Notes under the pieces: model-generated
Seen by the model: only the letters and a program-made list of their open reading frames with translations
The model's database searches: none
Told to the model about the DNA's origin: nothing
NCBI GenBank assembly: GCA_947626085.1
Contig: CANQQU010000003.1
Span: 1-64,000, forward strand
DNA length: 64,000 nucleotides
Source: an uncultured Oscillospiraceae bacterium
Lineage (GTDB): Bacteria > Bacillota > Clostridia > Oscillospirales > Oscillospiraceae
Direction: 5' to 3'
Shown: positions 8,259 through 17,994 of the stretch, piece by piece
How positions within the stretch are numbered: position 1 is the stretch's first letter
Layout of the letters: the number at the start of each line of letters is the position of its first letter
Translations under genes and position numbers: made by a program

Positions 8259-9863
8259 TTATAAATGGAGGAATTTGGCGATCTTTTCCCCCTTGGGCAG
8301 CAGTAGGCAGTCCTCCCGGGTGATGGATCTGCACAAAATTACGCCCACGGCGTACACCGCCACCCCCACCAGCACCGGCACGGCGCAGAGGATCAGCCGG
8401 CTTCCGCCCTCGCCCAGCACCCTGGTCAGACCGTACCAGGTGCCGTAGGCCGCCGCCCCCATCAACAAAGAGGGAAGCAGAGGCCGGAGAAGATTGCGGA
8501 TGATTTTGGGCTTTTGCGGCACCACCCGCCGCATGACCAGCAGGTTCATCACGCAGATGCACACATAGCACATCACGGCGCTGATGGGCATCCCCAGCAG
8601 CCCGATGGCGGAGTTGCCCACCAGGATATACACCACCGCCAGCTTCGCCACCCCGGCCAGAAGCATGTTGATCACCGGCAGATGGGCATAGCCGTGGGCC
8701 TGCATCACGGTGTTGGTCAGCTGGACCACGGCGTAGAAGAACACCGCCAGGCCCAAAACGCTCATGAGCTGAGCCGCCAGCTCCAAATTTTCCCCGGAGT
8801 AGCTGCCCAGCAGGGCCATGATGGGCTTTGCCAGCAGGCACAGCCCCACGGCGCAGGGCAGGCTGATCAGCCCGGTGATCCGGGCGGCGGACTCCTCCGT
8901 GGCCCGGAGGGCCTTATCGTCCAGGAGGGTCAGGTGGGTGGTGATGGCGGGGATCACGCTGACCGTGATGGGCACAATGAAGGCGCAGGGCAGGTTGAAC
9001 ACCGTCTGGGTCATGTTGTACACGCCCTTCATGGTGTCCGCCGTCCCCTGGGCCAGCCCGCCGGCGGTGAGAAGCTGATTCATATAGAGGTTGGTTTCCA
9101 GCACAGTGAGGATCTGCAGTCCGGCGGAGCCAATGGTGATGGGCACCGCGATGACCATCAGCTCCTTGGTGGCGGCGGCGAAGGTGCCGGGGGAATCCTC
9201 GGACTGGGGCAGGGAGCTGTAGACCTTGTGGAAGCAGTGGGCCAGATAGAAGGTGGACACCAGACAGCTCACCGTCACCCCCAGGATGCCGCCGGCGGCG
9301 GCCAGGGACACGCTGGAGGTCAGACGCATCAGCAGGAAGGCGGCCGCCAGACCCACCACCAGCTTCACCAACGCCTCCAGCACCTGGCTGACGGAGGTGG
9401 GGATCATATTGCCCAGGCCCTGGGTGAAGCCCCGGTAGGCGGACATCAGGCACATGAGGAAGGCGCAGGGCCCCAGGCAGGCGATGGCGGCCCAGGCGTC
9501 GGGCTGATGCTCAAATTCCGCCAGTTGGCGGCAGAACAGGATCATCAGGCCGCTTCCCACCAGGCCCACGCCCACGAAAATGTTTCGAGAGGTGGTGTAT
9601 ACCCGCCGGGTCTGGTTGTATTTTTTCAGACTGCTGGTCTGGCTGACCATCCGGCTCATGGCCACCGGCAGTCCCGCCGTGGCGATGAGCAGCAGCACGG
9701 TATAGATATCGTAGGCGGTATAGAAGTAGCTGTATCCCATATCGCCCACGATCATTTTCAGCGGGATCTTGTAAAGAGCGCCCACCACCTTGACGATGGC
9801 GGTAGCCGCCGCCAGCAGGGCCGCGCCGTGGAGGAAGGTTTGCTTTTTCGCGCTTTGGGACAT
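8259..9863 (-). CDS. Polysaccharide biosynthesis/SpoVB-like flippase (MOP superfamily)
   Basis: The 534-residue integral membrane protein has about 14 predicted helices and the N-terminal arrangement of the MATE/MurJ/SpoVB group (LYKIPLKMIVGDMGYSYF, then AGLPVAMSRMVSQ). Members flip lipid-linked oligosaccharides across the membrane. SpoVB acts in spore cortex synthesis and YabM-like paralogues are common in Clostridia. Genomic position upstream of HU and rqcP is the yabM-like place, so YabM is the better comparison. The start is 11 bp from the amidohydrolase stop, so they are probably co-transcribed. Confidence 0.85.
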   Translation of the reverse strand: MSQSAKKQTFLHGAALLAAATAIVKVVGALYKIPLKMIVGDMGYSYFYTAYDIYTVLLLIATAGLPVAMSRMVSQTSSLKKYNQTRRVYTTSRNIFVGVGLVGSGLMILFCRQLAEFEHQPDAWAAIACLGPCAFLMCLMSAYRGFTQGLGNMIPTSVSQVLEALVKLVVGLAAAFLLMRLTSSVSLAAAGGILGVTVSCLVSTFYLAHCFHKVYSSLPQSEDSPGTFAAATKELMVIAVPITIGSAGLQILTVLETNLYMNQLLTAGGLAQGTADTMKGVYNMTQTVFNLPCAFIVPITVSVIPAITTHLTLLDDKALRATEESAARITGLISLPCAVGLCLLAKPIMALLGSYSGENLELAAQLMSVLGLAVFFYAVVQLTNTVMQAHGYAHLPVINMLLAGVAKLAVVYILVGNSAIGLLGMPISAVMCYVCICVMNLLVMRRVVPQKPKIIRNLLRPLLPSLLMGAAAYGTWYGLTRVLGEGGSRLILCAVPVLVGVAVYAVGVILCRSITREDCLLLPKGEKIAKFLHL

Positions 9864-9873
9864 AGGGGCCTCC

Positions 9874-11193
9874 TTAGGATTCCTCCCGGGGGAACAGCCG
9901 GGGGATGGTGTATTCGGTCAGCTCCCGGACAATGGCCGGAAGATCCAGAGTGGGGAACCTGCCGTTCTGGTAGAGGATCTTTCCCCGCACCATGGTCATG
10001 GCCACGTCCCCACCCTTGGCGGAGAACACCAGGCCGCTCAGCACGTTGTGGCAGGGGATCAAGTGGGGCGCGGAGAAATCCACCAGGATCAGATCCGCGT
10101 CCATGCCAATTTTCAGCATCCCGCACTCCTGGTTCCGCCCCTGGGCCCGGGCGCCGCAGACGGTGGCCATCATCAGGGCGGCGGAGGAGGGGAAGGCGGC
10201 GGCGTCCCCAGCCGCCCGGCGGGCGGAGACGGCGACGGCGCGCATGGCCTCGAACAGATCCAGATTCCCGGCTTCCGCCGCGCCGCCGGAGCCCAGGGCC
10301 ACGTTCATCCCCGCCCGCACGCAGGCGGGCACATCCACAGGGTCCATCCCCGCCTTTCCGGCCTCCAAGGGAAGGGCCACGGCGGTGGCCCTGCGCTTGC
10401 CCAGCAGGGCCCGCTCCTCCTCCGTCAGATATCCGCACCCGGCGGCGGTGACGCCCACCCGGAAAAGGCCGTGGCAGTCCAGCAGCTCCGCCGGGGACAG
10501 CCCGGCGCGCTCTAAGCAGGAGGGCCCTTCGCTGGGGGTCTGCTCCAGGTGGAGCTGGAAGCCCAGGCCCTTTTCGGCGGCGTAGCCGGAAAGAGCCTCC
10601 CACAAAGGATAGTTGGAGGTGTACTCGGCAAAGATGCCCCCGTCTACCCGGATTCGGCCCCGGTCGAAGCCGTGCCAGGTCTCCGCCACCTGCCGAAAAT
10701 AGCGGCACTGGGGGTCCGTCTCAAAGTCAAAGGGCTCGCTTTCATCCTCGAACCGGTAGGCGGACAGGGCCAGATTGGCCTTGATCCCCGCCTCCTTCAC
10801 CGCCTGGGCGGTGGCCTCGGGGTAGTAATACAGATCGGAAACGGAGGTCACGCCGAAGCGCAGGCATTCGGCGATGCCCAGTGACGCGGCGGCCTTGGCA
10901 GCCCGGTTGTCCAGCTTGGCCTCCCGCCCCAAAATGGTCTCCAGGGCCTCCCGGTTGGAGACGTCGTCCACCAGCCCCCGCAGGGCCGTGGCGGCCAGGT
11001 GGGTGTGGCAGTTGATGAGTCCGGGCAGGACCACCATGCCCGCCCCGTCCACAATGGTCTCGGGGCGCTCGGCCGGGGGCCGCTTGGCGAGGTAGGAGAT
11101 TTTCCCCTCGGTGACGCCCAGGTAGCCGCCGAAAAGCACTTCCATGCCCTCGTTCATGGTGACGATGGTGGCATTGGCAATCAGCGTATCCAA
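9874..11193 (-). CDS. Amidohydrolase-family protein (MtaD/SsnA-like) lacking several metal ligands
   Basis: The 439-residue protein has the cyclic-amidohydrolase layout: a beta-sandwich N-terminus, GLINCHTHLAATALRG and a TIM-barrel body. It is closest in pattern to 5'-methylthioadenosine/S-adenosylhomocysteine deaminases. The first metal pair is kept (His63, His65), as is the next barrel histidine (His215). The usual Glu after HxxE is Gln218, the next barrel His (AHC) is Gly252, and the catalytic Asp of GTDG is Gly303 (GSGG). The SHNPxSN segment is replaced by ALPLEA. Either the protein has a different activity or it is non-catalytic. The frame is intact and the gene lies in an operon upstream of the flippase and directly behind hemZ. 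Confidence 0.8.
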   Translation of the reverse strand: MDTLIANATIVTMNEGMEVLFGGYLGVTEGKISYLAKRPPAERPETIVDGAGMVVLPGLINCHTHLAATALRGLVDDVSNREALETILGREAKLDNRAAKAAASLGIAECLRFGVTSVSDLYYYPEATAQAVKEAGIKANLALSAYRFEDESEPFDFETDPQCRYFRQVAETWHGFDRGRIRVDGGIFAEYTSNYPLWEALSGYAAEKGLGFQLHLEQTPSEGPSCLERAGLSPAELLDCHGLFRVGVTAAGCGYLTEEERALLGKRRATAVALPLEAGKAGMDPVDVPACVRAGMNVALGSGGAAEAGNLDLFEAMRAVAVSARRAAGDAAAFPSSAALMMATVCGARAQGRNQECGMLKIGMDADLILVDFSAPHLIPCHNVLSGLVFSAKGGDVAMTMVRGKILYQNGRFPTLDLPAIVRELTEYTIPRLFPREES

Positions 11194-12651
11194 TCAAAGA
11201 CCTCCTTCCATGCAGGAAAACAGCTCCTCCTTTTGGCGCAGCACCTTGTCCAGGGAGGAGAGGTATTGTTCCGGGTATTTGGGGTTGGGGAACCGCTTCA
11301 GCGCCCCGCCGGGCAAGGGGACCTTGCTCATGGCCCCGCCGCCCAGGGAGACGATGGGGTGCAGCTCCTCCATCATGCAGATGTTGTAGCGGCACACCCC
11401 GCCGGGCAGGGTCCAGCCCACGTTTTCAAAGCTGCCGGACATGTATTTCTGCCGGTACAGATAGTAGGGCCGGTAGCCAAGCCCAGACAGGGTCTGCCCG
11501 GCGTGGCGGACCATCTGCCCCACCGCCTGGGCGTCGGGCCGGGGCCGGTCCTGGCTGAACAGGTCGGCGCCCTTTTTCAGGGCCAGGGTGTGGACGGTGA
11601 TGTTGACGGGCCGCAGGGCCGCTACCTGGTCCAGGGAGGACCGGAAGCCCTCCGGCGTGTCCGTAGGCAGCCCGGCGATCAGGTCCATGTTGATGAGCGT
11701 AAAGCCCGCCTCCCGGACCTGGGCCACGGCCCGGAGAATGTCCGCCCCCCGATGGGGCCGGCCGGAGGCGGCCAGCACGGAATCGACCATGCTCTGGGGG
11801 TTGACGCTGATCCGGTCCACCCCGTAGGCACGCAGCACCCCCAGGCGCTCCGGGTCGATGGTGTCGGGACGGCCCGCCTCCACCGTAAATTCCAGGCAGT
11901 CCGTCAGGTCCAGATGGGCCCGGATGCTTTCCAGCAGCCGCCGGAGCTGGTCCGGGGAGAGGGTGGTGGGGGTGCCGCCCCCTATGTAAAGGGTACGGAC
12001 CTTCCGGTGAAAAATACCCATCAATTTTCCCGTGATCTCCAGTTCCCGGAGCAGGGCGTCCAGATAGGGCTCCAGCGCCTCCGTTCGGGAACCGACCCCC
12101 CGGCTGACAAAGCTGCAATAGGCGCAGCGGGTGGGGCAGAAGGGGATGCCGATGTACACCGACACATCCGCCGGCCTCAGGAGCCGGGCGGTATCCAGGG
12201 TGGCCTGGGAGCATTCCAGGGCCAGAGCGGCCCGGGCGCGGGTGACGAACAGCTCCCGCTCCAGAACCTTTTGGGCGTCCTTTGGGGTCTGGCCGGAAAG
12301 GAGCATGGCGGTGGAGAGCTTGGTGGGCCGCACGCCCGCCAGAGCGCCCCAGGGGGGCGGCATCGGCTGAAAGGGCAGTGCCGCCAGATAGTAGGTCTGT
12401 TGCAGCAGCCGGCGGCGGTCACGGACTGTCTCCCGGTCCGCCCGGATCCGCCGGAGGCACCGGTAAGTTACCCCGTCCAGGGTGATGGCGGTGGAGACGG
12501 AGAGCCAGGTCTTCCCCCGGAAGAGGGCGGAAACCGCCCCGTCCCCGGAAAAGGGCGCCTCTACCGGCTCCAGGGGCCGGTCGGGAAACAGGGACAGCTG
12601 CAGCTGTTCCACACAGTAGCGGTCGTTGTGGCCGCGAAGATAGAGCTTCAT
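11194..12651 (-). CDS. hemZ: Oxygen-independent coproporphyrinogen III oxidase-like radical SAM protein HemZ
   Basis: The 485-residue radical SAM protein has the cluster motif in IPFCPTRCAYCSFVS (CxxxCxxC), preceded by about 160 residues as in HemZ, and a HemN-like region GGGTPTTL with SAM-binding GGGTP. It would oxidise coproporphyrinogen III to protoporphyrinogen without oxygen, or act in a related haem-type reaction. The upstream 72 codons in the track overlap the hydrolase gene, so MKLYLRGHNDRY at 12651 is the start; it overlaps the hydrolase stop as ATGA. Length agrees with Bacillus HemZ (about 500). No other haem genes are in the window. Confidence 0.85.
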   Translation of the reverse strand: MKLYLRGHNDRYCVEQLQLSLFPDRPLEPVEAPFSGDGAVSALFRGKTWLSVSTAITLDGVTYRCLRRIRADRETVRDRRRLLQQTYYLAALPFQPMPPPWGALAGVRPTKLSTAMLLSGQTPKDAQKVLERELFVTRARAALALECSQATLDTARLLRPADVSVYIGIPFCPTRCAYCSFVSRGVGSRTEALEPYLDALLRELEITGKLMGIFHRKVRTLYIGGGTPTTLSPDQLRRLLESIRAHLDLTDCLEFTVEAGRPDTIDPERLGVLRAYGVDRISVNPQSMVDSVLAASGRPHRGADILRAVAQVREAGFTLINMDLIAGLPTDTPEGFRSSLDQVAALRPVNITVHTLALKKGADLFSQDRPRPDAQAVGQMVRHAGQTLSGLGYRPYYLYRQKYMSGSFENVGWTLPGGVCRYNICMMEELHPIVSLGGGAMSKVPLPGGALKRFPNPKYPEQYLSSLDKVLRQKEELFSCMEGGL

Positions 12652-13244
12652 GGGATCCGGCTGAGGTAGGGGTTGAACCGCCGCTCCTCCTCCAAGGTGG
12701 TGGCGGGACCGTGGCCGGGGTACACGGCATAGTCCCCGGGAAGCCCCGCCAGCCGGGCAAGGGAGTTGATCAGCTGGTACCGGCTGCCCCCGGGCAGATC
12801 CGTCCGGCCGCAGGAGCCGGCGAACAGGGTGTCCCCGGAGATCAGGCCCTCGGGAAACAGCAGGCACACCGAGCCCCGGGTGTGGCCCGGGGTGTGGAGG
12901 ACCCGGAAGGTCATGTCCGCCAGAGTCAGGGTCTGGTTGTCGGAAAATTCGTCGGTATAGGTCAGCGGCCCGGCGGTGAGGGCCTTGGGCAGGGTCAGAT
13001 CCTCGGGATGGAGGAACACCCGGCAGCCGGTGGCGTCCACCAGCGCCCCCACGCCGCCCACATGGTCAAAATGCCCGTGGGTCAGCAAAATCGCCTCCAG
13101 GAACAGCCCCCGCTGCTCCAGGGTGGAGAGCACCGCCTCCGGCTGGAAGCCGGGGTCCACCACCAGGCATTTTTGTCCCTGGTGGATCAGATAGCAGTTG
13201 GTGAAAAAGCGGTTTTCACCCAAAGTCAGCGTTTCAATGGTCAT
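12648..13244 (-). CDS. Metallo-beta-lactamase-fold hydrolase (glyoxalase II-like)
   Basis: The 198-residue protein has the binuclear metal motif THGHFDHVGG near residue 57, followed by HTPGHTRGSVCL and a C-terminal YPGHGPATT histidine, the set found in GloB/YcbL-like thioester hydrolases. It probably hydrolyses S-lactoylglutathione-like or other thioesters, or acts on small metabolites, in the cytoplasm. It sits between dtd and hemZ, which is a recurring order (relA-dtd-MBL-hemZ) in Clostridia. It overlaps hemZ by 4 bp. Confidence 0.85.
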   Translation of the reverse strand: MTIETLTLGENRFFTNCYLIHQGQKCLVVDPGFQPEAVLSTLEQRGLFLEAILLTHGHFDHVGGVGALVDATGCRVFLHPEDLTLPKALTAGPLTYTDEFSDNQTLTLADMTFRVLHTPGHTRGSVCLLFPEGLISGDTLFAGSCGRTDLPGGSRYQLINSLARLAGLPGDYAVYPGHGPATTLEEERRFNPYLSRIP

Positions 13245-13253
13245 ATTCTCTCC

Positions 13254-13721
13254 TTATGAATGCCTGGGGGTCAGTAGCAGCTGATCGGTGTCCAGGATCA
13301 GGGTCACGGGGCCGTCGTTGACGGAGGAAACCTGCATATCCGCCCCAAATTCCCCGTGCTCCGGGGGATAGCCCAGCTCCGCGCAGAGGGCTAAAAACCG
13401 CTCATACAGCCGGTTTCCCAGCGCCGGTCCGGCGGCGCCGGTGAAGCTGGGCCGGCGGCCCTTCCGGCAGTTGCCATAGAGGGTAAACTGGCTCACCACC
13501 AAAAGCCTCCCGCCTACCTGGCTTAGATCCAAGTTCATTTTTCCAGCCTCGTCGGAAAATACCCGCAGGCCCACGATTTTTTCCGCCAGAAAGCGGCATT
13601 CTTCCTCCGTATCCTCTGGGCCGACCCCGAGCAGGATCAGAAAGCCCTTTTCGATGGCCCCCACGGTCTCCCCGCCGATGGCGACGGAGGCGGAGGACAC
13701 TCTGGTAACGACCGCGCGCAT
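13254..13721 (-). CDS. dtd: D-aminoacyl-tRNA deacylase
   Basis: The 155-residue protein has all Dtd hallmarks: N-terminal [13 protein letters not shown], the active-site SQFTLYG motif with catalytic Thr, and NDGPVT near the C-terminus carrying the Gly-cisPro pair that selects D-amino acids. It removes mischarged D-amino acids (and Gly-tRNA-Ala) from tRNA. It follows relA by 10 bp, the standard relA-dtd pairing. Confidence 0.95.
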   Translation of the reverse strand: MRAVVTRVSSASVAIGGETVGAIEKGFLILLGVGPEDTEEECRFLAEKIVGLRVFSDEAGKMNLDLSQVGGRLLVVSQFTLYGNCRKGRRPSFTGAAGPALGNRLYERFLALCAELGYPPEHGEFGADMQVSSVNDGPVTLILDTDQLLLTPRHS

Positions 13722-13730
13722 AGCCGCCTC

Positions 13731-15911
13731 CTAATTCTGCCCCCGGCGGGAGCTGATCACGTCGGGAATGCTCATCAGCCGGTTGCGCACCGCCACCAGC
13801 TCCTCCACGTTCTTCACCTCGAAGCGGACGGTGAACACGCTGCGGCCTCCGGGCAGATCCTTGCCGTTAAGCTCCTTCACCCGCAGCCGGGCGGTGGTCA
13901 TGGCCGTGGCCACGTCCAGCAGCAGTCCGTCCCGGGTGACGCATTCCAGCTCCAAGGTGGTGTCGAAGGGCTGCTCCTCCTGATTGGCCCAGCGGACCCG
14001 CACCCAGCGGCCCGCCTGCCGGGGATCCTCCCGGTTCAAAGCGTTGGGGCAGTCCGTGCGGTGGATGGACACGCCGTAGCCCTTGGTGATGAAGCCCACG
14101 ATGGGGTCCCCGGGCACGGGGGTGCAGCACTTGGAGAATTTGATCATGCACGAGTCGATATCCTCCACAATGACCCCGTTCACCGCGTGGCGGCTCTTGG
14201 CCGCCTCCGGGGTGATCCGCAGAGGCATGGCCGGGTTTTTGTCCGGCGCGGGCTTGGTAGCTCGGTTGATATCCTCCCGGATCCGGCCCACCGCCTTGGC
14301 GGCGGTGAGGCCGCCGTAGCCGATGGCGGCGTACATATCGTCCCAGGTGTCGAAGGCCATTTTTTTCAGCAGCGCGGCGGACAGCTCCTCGTCGGCCAGG
14401 GCGGACAGGGGCAGGCCCAGGCGCTTCATCTCCGACTCGAAGCTGGCCTTGCCGTGGACGATGTTCTCCTCTCGGCGCTCCTTTTTGAACCACTGCTTGA
14501 TCTTGGTCCGGGCCTGGTTGCTCTTGCAGATGTTCAGCCAGTCCCGGCTGGGGCCCTTTGCGGATTTGGAGGTGAGGACCTCCACAATGTCGCCGTTTTG
14601 CAGCTTGGTGTCGATATTGGCGATCCGGTTGTTCACCTTGGCCCCCACCATGGCGTTGCCCACCCCGGAGTGGATGGCGTAGGCAAAGTCGATGGGGGTG
14701 GACCCGGCGGGCAGACTGACGATTTTCCCCCGGGGGGTGAAGACGAAGACCTCGTCGTCGAACATGTCGATTTTCAGGGAGTGAACATAATCTTCCGCGT
14801 CGGTGTCCTGCTGACTTTCCAGCAGCCGGCGGACCCACTCAAAGTCCTTTTCCGTGCCGCCGCCGGAGCCCTGCTTGTACTTCCAGTGGGCGGCGATGCC
14901 GTACTCGGCGGTCTCGTGCATCTCCCAGGTGCGGATCTGCACCTCGAAGGGGATGCCCTGGGAGCCGATGACGGTGGTGTGGAGGCTCTGGTACATATTG
15001 GGCTTGGGGGTGGAGATGTAGTCCTTGAACCGCCCGGGCACCAGGTTGAACAGGTCGTGGATGTGGCCCAGGACGTTGTAGCAGTTGGGGATGGTGTCCA
15101 CGATCACCCGGAAGGCGTACAGGTCGTACAGCTCGTCGATGATCTTGCCCTGGGCCTGCATTTTCCGGTAGATGGAGTAGACGTGCTTGATCCGGCCGTA
15201 GGTGGTGTTCCGGATGCCCATGGTGGACAGGCGGGTGGTGATCTTCTCCTGGATGGCGTTCATGAAGGCCTGATCCTGCTCCTTCCGGGCGTTGAGGAAG
15301 GTCATGATCTGGTTGTACGCCTCCGGCTCTAAGTACCGCAGGGCGATGTCCTCCAGCTCCCACTTGATCTTCTGCATGCCCAGCCGGTGGGCCAGGGGGG
15401 CGTAGATGTCCATGGTCTCCCGGCATTTGAGGATCTGCTTTTCCGGGGTCTGGTACTGCATGGTCCGCATATTGTGGAGCCGGTCGGCAATTTTGATCAG
15501 CACCACCCGAATGTCCTTGGACATGGCCATGAACATCTTCCGCAGGTTTTCCATCTGGGCCTGCTCGGTGCTGGAAAAATTGGCCCGGGTCAGCTTGGTG
15601 ACCCCCTCCACCAGCTCGGCGGCGGTGGGACCGAAGAGGGTCTCGATGTCCCCGTGGGAGGCGTCGGTGTCCTCGATGCAGTCGTGGAGCAGGGCCCCCA
15701 GGATGGCGTCGGTGTCCAGGCCCATCTCCGCCACGATCTCCGCCACCGCCAGGGGGTGGATGATGTAGGGGGACCCGTCCTTCCGCCTCTGATCCTTGTG
15801 CTTCTCCTGGGCGTATTCCACCGCTTTGTTGATCAGCTCCATATCGGCGTTGGGCATATACTTGCCGATGGCGTCGCACATGGAGGCGTAGTGTTCGGCA
15901 AAGGTTTCCAT
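13731..15911 (-). CDS. relA: Bifunctional (p)ppGpp synthetase/hydrolase RelA/SpoT (Rel)
   Basis: The 726-residue protein has the full Rel architecture: an HD hydrolase domain (IIHPLAVAEI, LLHDCIEDTD, about residues 50-200), the synthetase domain (DLYAFRVIVD and TPKPNMYQSLHT, about 240-340), a TGS domain (VFVFTPRGKIVSLPAGSTPIDFAY, about 390-450), a zinc-finger/helical region with conserved CCTPVPGD, and a C-terminal ACT domain. It makes and degrades the stringent-response alarmone. The intact HD and synthetase motifs indicate both activities. The start is 5 bp after the recJ stop. Confidence 0.95.
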   Translation of the reverse strand: METFAEHYASMCDAIGKYMPNADMELINKAVEYAQEKHKDQRRKDGSPYIIHPLAVAEIVAEMGLDTDAILGALLHDCIEDTDASHGDIETLFGPTAAELVEGVTKLTRANFSSTEQAQMENLRKMFMAMSKDIRVVLIKIADRLHNMRTMQYQTPEKQILKCRETMDIYAPLAHRLGMQKIKWELEDIALRYLEPEAYNQIMTFLNARKEQDQAFMNAIQEKITTRLSTMGIRNTTYGRIKHVYSIYRKMQAQGKIIDELYDLYAFRVIVDTIPNCYNVLGHIHDLFNLVPGRFKDYISTPKPNMYQSLHTTVIGSQGIPFEVQIRTWEMHETAEYGIAAHWKYKQGSGGGTEKDFEWVRRLLESQQDTDAEDYVHSLKIDMFDDEVFVFTPRGKIVSLPAGSTPIDFAYAIHSGVGNAMVGAKVNNRIANIDTKLQNGDIVEVLTSKSAKGPSRDWLNICKSNQARTKIKQWFKKERREENIVHGKASFESEMKRLGLPLSALADEELSAALLKKMAFDTWDDMYAAIGYGGLTAAKAVGRIREDINRATKPAPDKNPAMPLRITPEAAKSRHAVNGVIVEDIDSCMIKFSKCCTPVPGDPIVGFITKGYGVSIHRTDCPNALNREDPRQAGRWVRVRWANQEEQPFDTTLELECVTRDGLLLDVATAMTTARLRVKELNGKDLPGGRSVFTVRFEVKNVEELVAVRNRLMSIPDVISSRRGQN

Positions 15912-15915
15912 GGTA

Positions 15916-17961
15916 TCAGCTCTCTTTCGCTTGAAGCAGAGCCCGCATGGTCTGGCTCTGACTCAGATCGGCCTTCTGCTCCCGAGGGATCAGCCGGATG
16001 GTGATGGTTTTGTGAAGCCGCTGGGACTGTAAAAGCCCCACGTCGGCGAAAATATCCAGGCAGGTGAGCATCTGCTCCAAACTCAGGGGCCTGCCGGACC
16101 ACCGGACGATCCGGCGGCACAGGCACATGGGCGAATCCTGAATGGGGCCGGGGATGCTGGACAGGTACCGCCACACAAAGGCCAGGGTGGACCGGTCCGG
16201 CAGCAGCGCCGCAGCGCCTGCCGGGTCCAGCCGGCCCGCTCGAAGCTGCCGGTAGCCGGCGATGCTGTCGGAGCAGGGGGCCTTGCAGGCGGGGCGGATG
16301 TCCGTGACGTTCAGCAGCACCGTGCGCTCCCCCCGGTAGTCGTTGATCTGAGGGGTGAAGGCGATATCCACCGCGTCCCCAGGCGCCAGCCCCTGGGCCT
16401 CCCGGCCGGGAGAGAAATAGATGGCGCTGAAGCCCTGGCGGCCTGCCCGCAGCCGCAGCCGCAGGTGCTTTCCCCCGCCCACGGGGATCAGCCGCTCCAA
16501 AACGGCGCCAGTCAGCATCAGCTCCGGCTTGGGGCAGCCCCCGCCGCAGGGCTCCAGCTGGGCCAGGGCCTGGATGCCGCTTTCGGTCAGCAGCTCCGGG
16601 GGAACGGCGCAGTCGATCTCCAACGTGGTGCGGGGCACCTCCCCGGCGTAAAACTGCCGGGCCAGGGCGCTGACCTCCCGGCGGAAGTCCGGAATGTTCT
16701 GCCGGCTGATGGTAAATCCCGCCGCCAGCTCATGGCCTCCGTAGCTCTCCAGCAGGGGGGCCAGGGCGGTGAGAGAGGAGAACAGATTGAAGCCGCCGTA
16801 GCTGCGGGAGCTGGCCTTGCCGTGTTCCCCGTCCAGACAGATGAGGAAGGTGGGGCAGGCGTACTCCTCGGCGATCCGGCTGGCCACGATGCCCACCACC
16901 CCCTGGTGCCAGGCCTCGTTTGCCAGGACAATGGCCTCCGGGGCGGCGGTCTGGGAGAGCATCTCCACCGCCTGCCGGTAGATTTCCGATTCCACCGCCT
17001 GGCGCTGGTGGTTCAGCTCGCACAGCGCTTTGGCAAGCTCCCCCGCCCGCCGGGGGTCCTGGGTCAGAAACAGCTCCACCGCCAGCTCGATCCGGCCCAT
17101 CCGCCCCGCGGCGTTGATGCGGGGGGCCAGGGAAAAGCCGATGGAGGAGGTGGTCAGATTGTCCGGGTCGCAGCCGCTCTCCCGGATCAGGGCTGCGATG
17201 CCCGGGCGGCGGGTGTGCCGCAGGGAGGCCAGGCCCCGGTAGACGAAGGCGCGGTTTTCCCCTTGGAGGGGCATCACGTCCGCCACGGTGCCCAGGCAGA
17301 CCATGTCGGCATAGTCCGACAGAATCTCCTCCTGACTTCCGCAGAGGGCGGAGGCCAGCTTAAAGGCCACCCCCACGCCGGAGAGGGCCTTGTGGGGGTA
17401 TCGGTCTCCGGGCCGGTGGGGGTCCACCACCGCCACCGCCTGGGGCAGCCGCTCCTTGCAGGCGTGGTGGTCGGTGATCACCAGATCGATGCCCAGCTCC
17501 CGGCAGAGCCCGGCCTCCTCCACGGCGGTGATGCCGCAGTCCACCGTGACGATCAGCCCCACTCCCTCCTGCCGGAGCTGGCGGATGGCGGCGGCGTTCA
17601 GACCGTAGCCCTCCTCCATCCGTCCGGGGATGTAGGGCACCGTATTGGCGCCGTGGCGGCGGAGGAAATCCGTCAGCAGGCAGGTGGCGGTGATGCCGTC
17701 CACGTCATAGTCCCCAAAAACGGCGATTTTCTCCCCCCGGGCCATGGCCAGACCCACCCGCCCGGCGGCCAGATCCATATCCGTTAAAGCGAAGGGGTCG
17801 TGGAGCGGGGCGTTCCGGTCTAAGTAGACGGCCGCGTCATGGGCCGTCCGAATGCCTCGGGCGGCCAGGATCATGGCGGTCAGCGGGGGATATCCGGCCC
17901 CCGCCAGGGTATTGACGTCCTCCTGTTTCGGCGTTCCGACTTTCCAAATTCCGTATTTCAA
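15916..17961 (-). CDS. recJ: Single-stranded-DNA exonuclease RecJ
   Basis: The 681-residue protein has the DHH phosphoesterase core (FGDYDVDGITATCLL, VTVDCGI and ITDHHACKERLPQA), then a DHHA1 domain with GGHELAAGF, an OB-fold and an extended C-terminal region of about 100 residues. It degrades single-stranded DNA 5' to 3' in repair. The track ORF runs about 190 codons further upstream through the next gene and is not credible. The promoter at 17995-18023 lies inside that extension. The most likely start is TTG 17961 (LKYGIW, matching the usual MKYGKW N-terminus), with GTG 17970 as an alternative. Confidence 0.85.
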   Translation of the reverse strand: MKYGIWKVGTPKQEDVNTLAGAGYPPLTAMILAARGIRTAHDAAVYLDRNAPLHDPFALTDMDLAAGRVGLAMARGEKIAVFGDYDVDGITATCLLTDFLRRHGANTVPYIPGRMEEGYGLNAAAIRQLRQEGVGLIVTVDCGITAVEEAGLCRELGIDLVITDHHACKERLPQAVAVVDPHRPGDRYPHKALSGVGVAFKLASALCGSQEEILSDYADMVCLGTVADVMPLQGENRAFVYRGLASLRHTRRPGIAALIRESGCDPDNLTTSSIGFSLAPRINAAGRMGRIELAVELFLTQDPRRAGELAKALCELNHQRQAVESEIYRQAVEMLSQTAAPEAIVLANEAWHQGVVGIVASRIAEEYACPTFLICLDGEHGKASSRSYGGFNLFSSLTALAPLLESYGGHELAAGFTISRQNIPDFRREVSALARQFYAGEVPRTTLEIDCAVPPELLTESGIQALAQLEPCGGGCPKPELMLTGAVLERLIPVGGGKHLRLRLRAGRQGFSAIYFSPGREAQGLAPGDAVDIAFTPQINDYRGERTVLLNVTDIRPACKAPCSDSIAGYRQLRAGRLDPAGAAALLPDRSTLAFVWRYLSSIPGPIQDSPMCLCRRIVRWSGRPLSLEQMLTCLDIFADVGLLQSQRLHKTITIRLIPREQKADLSQSQTMRALLQAKES

Positions 17962-17994
17962 ATCCAGCACATCCAAATCGTAACTTTTTCCGCT

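Noticed and set aside
8514-10451. 645-aa plus-strand ORF
   Set aside because: It is antisense to the flippase and amidohydrolase genes. His/Gly/Gln-rich low-complexity composition and lack of domains mark it as a GC-driven shadow.
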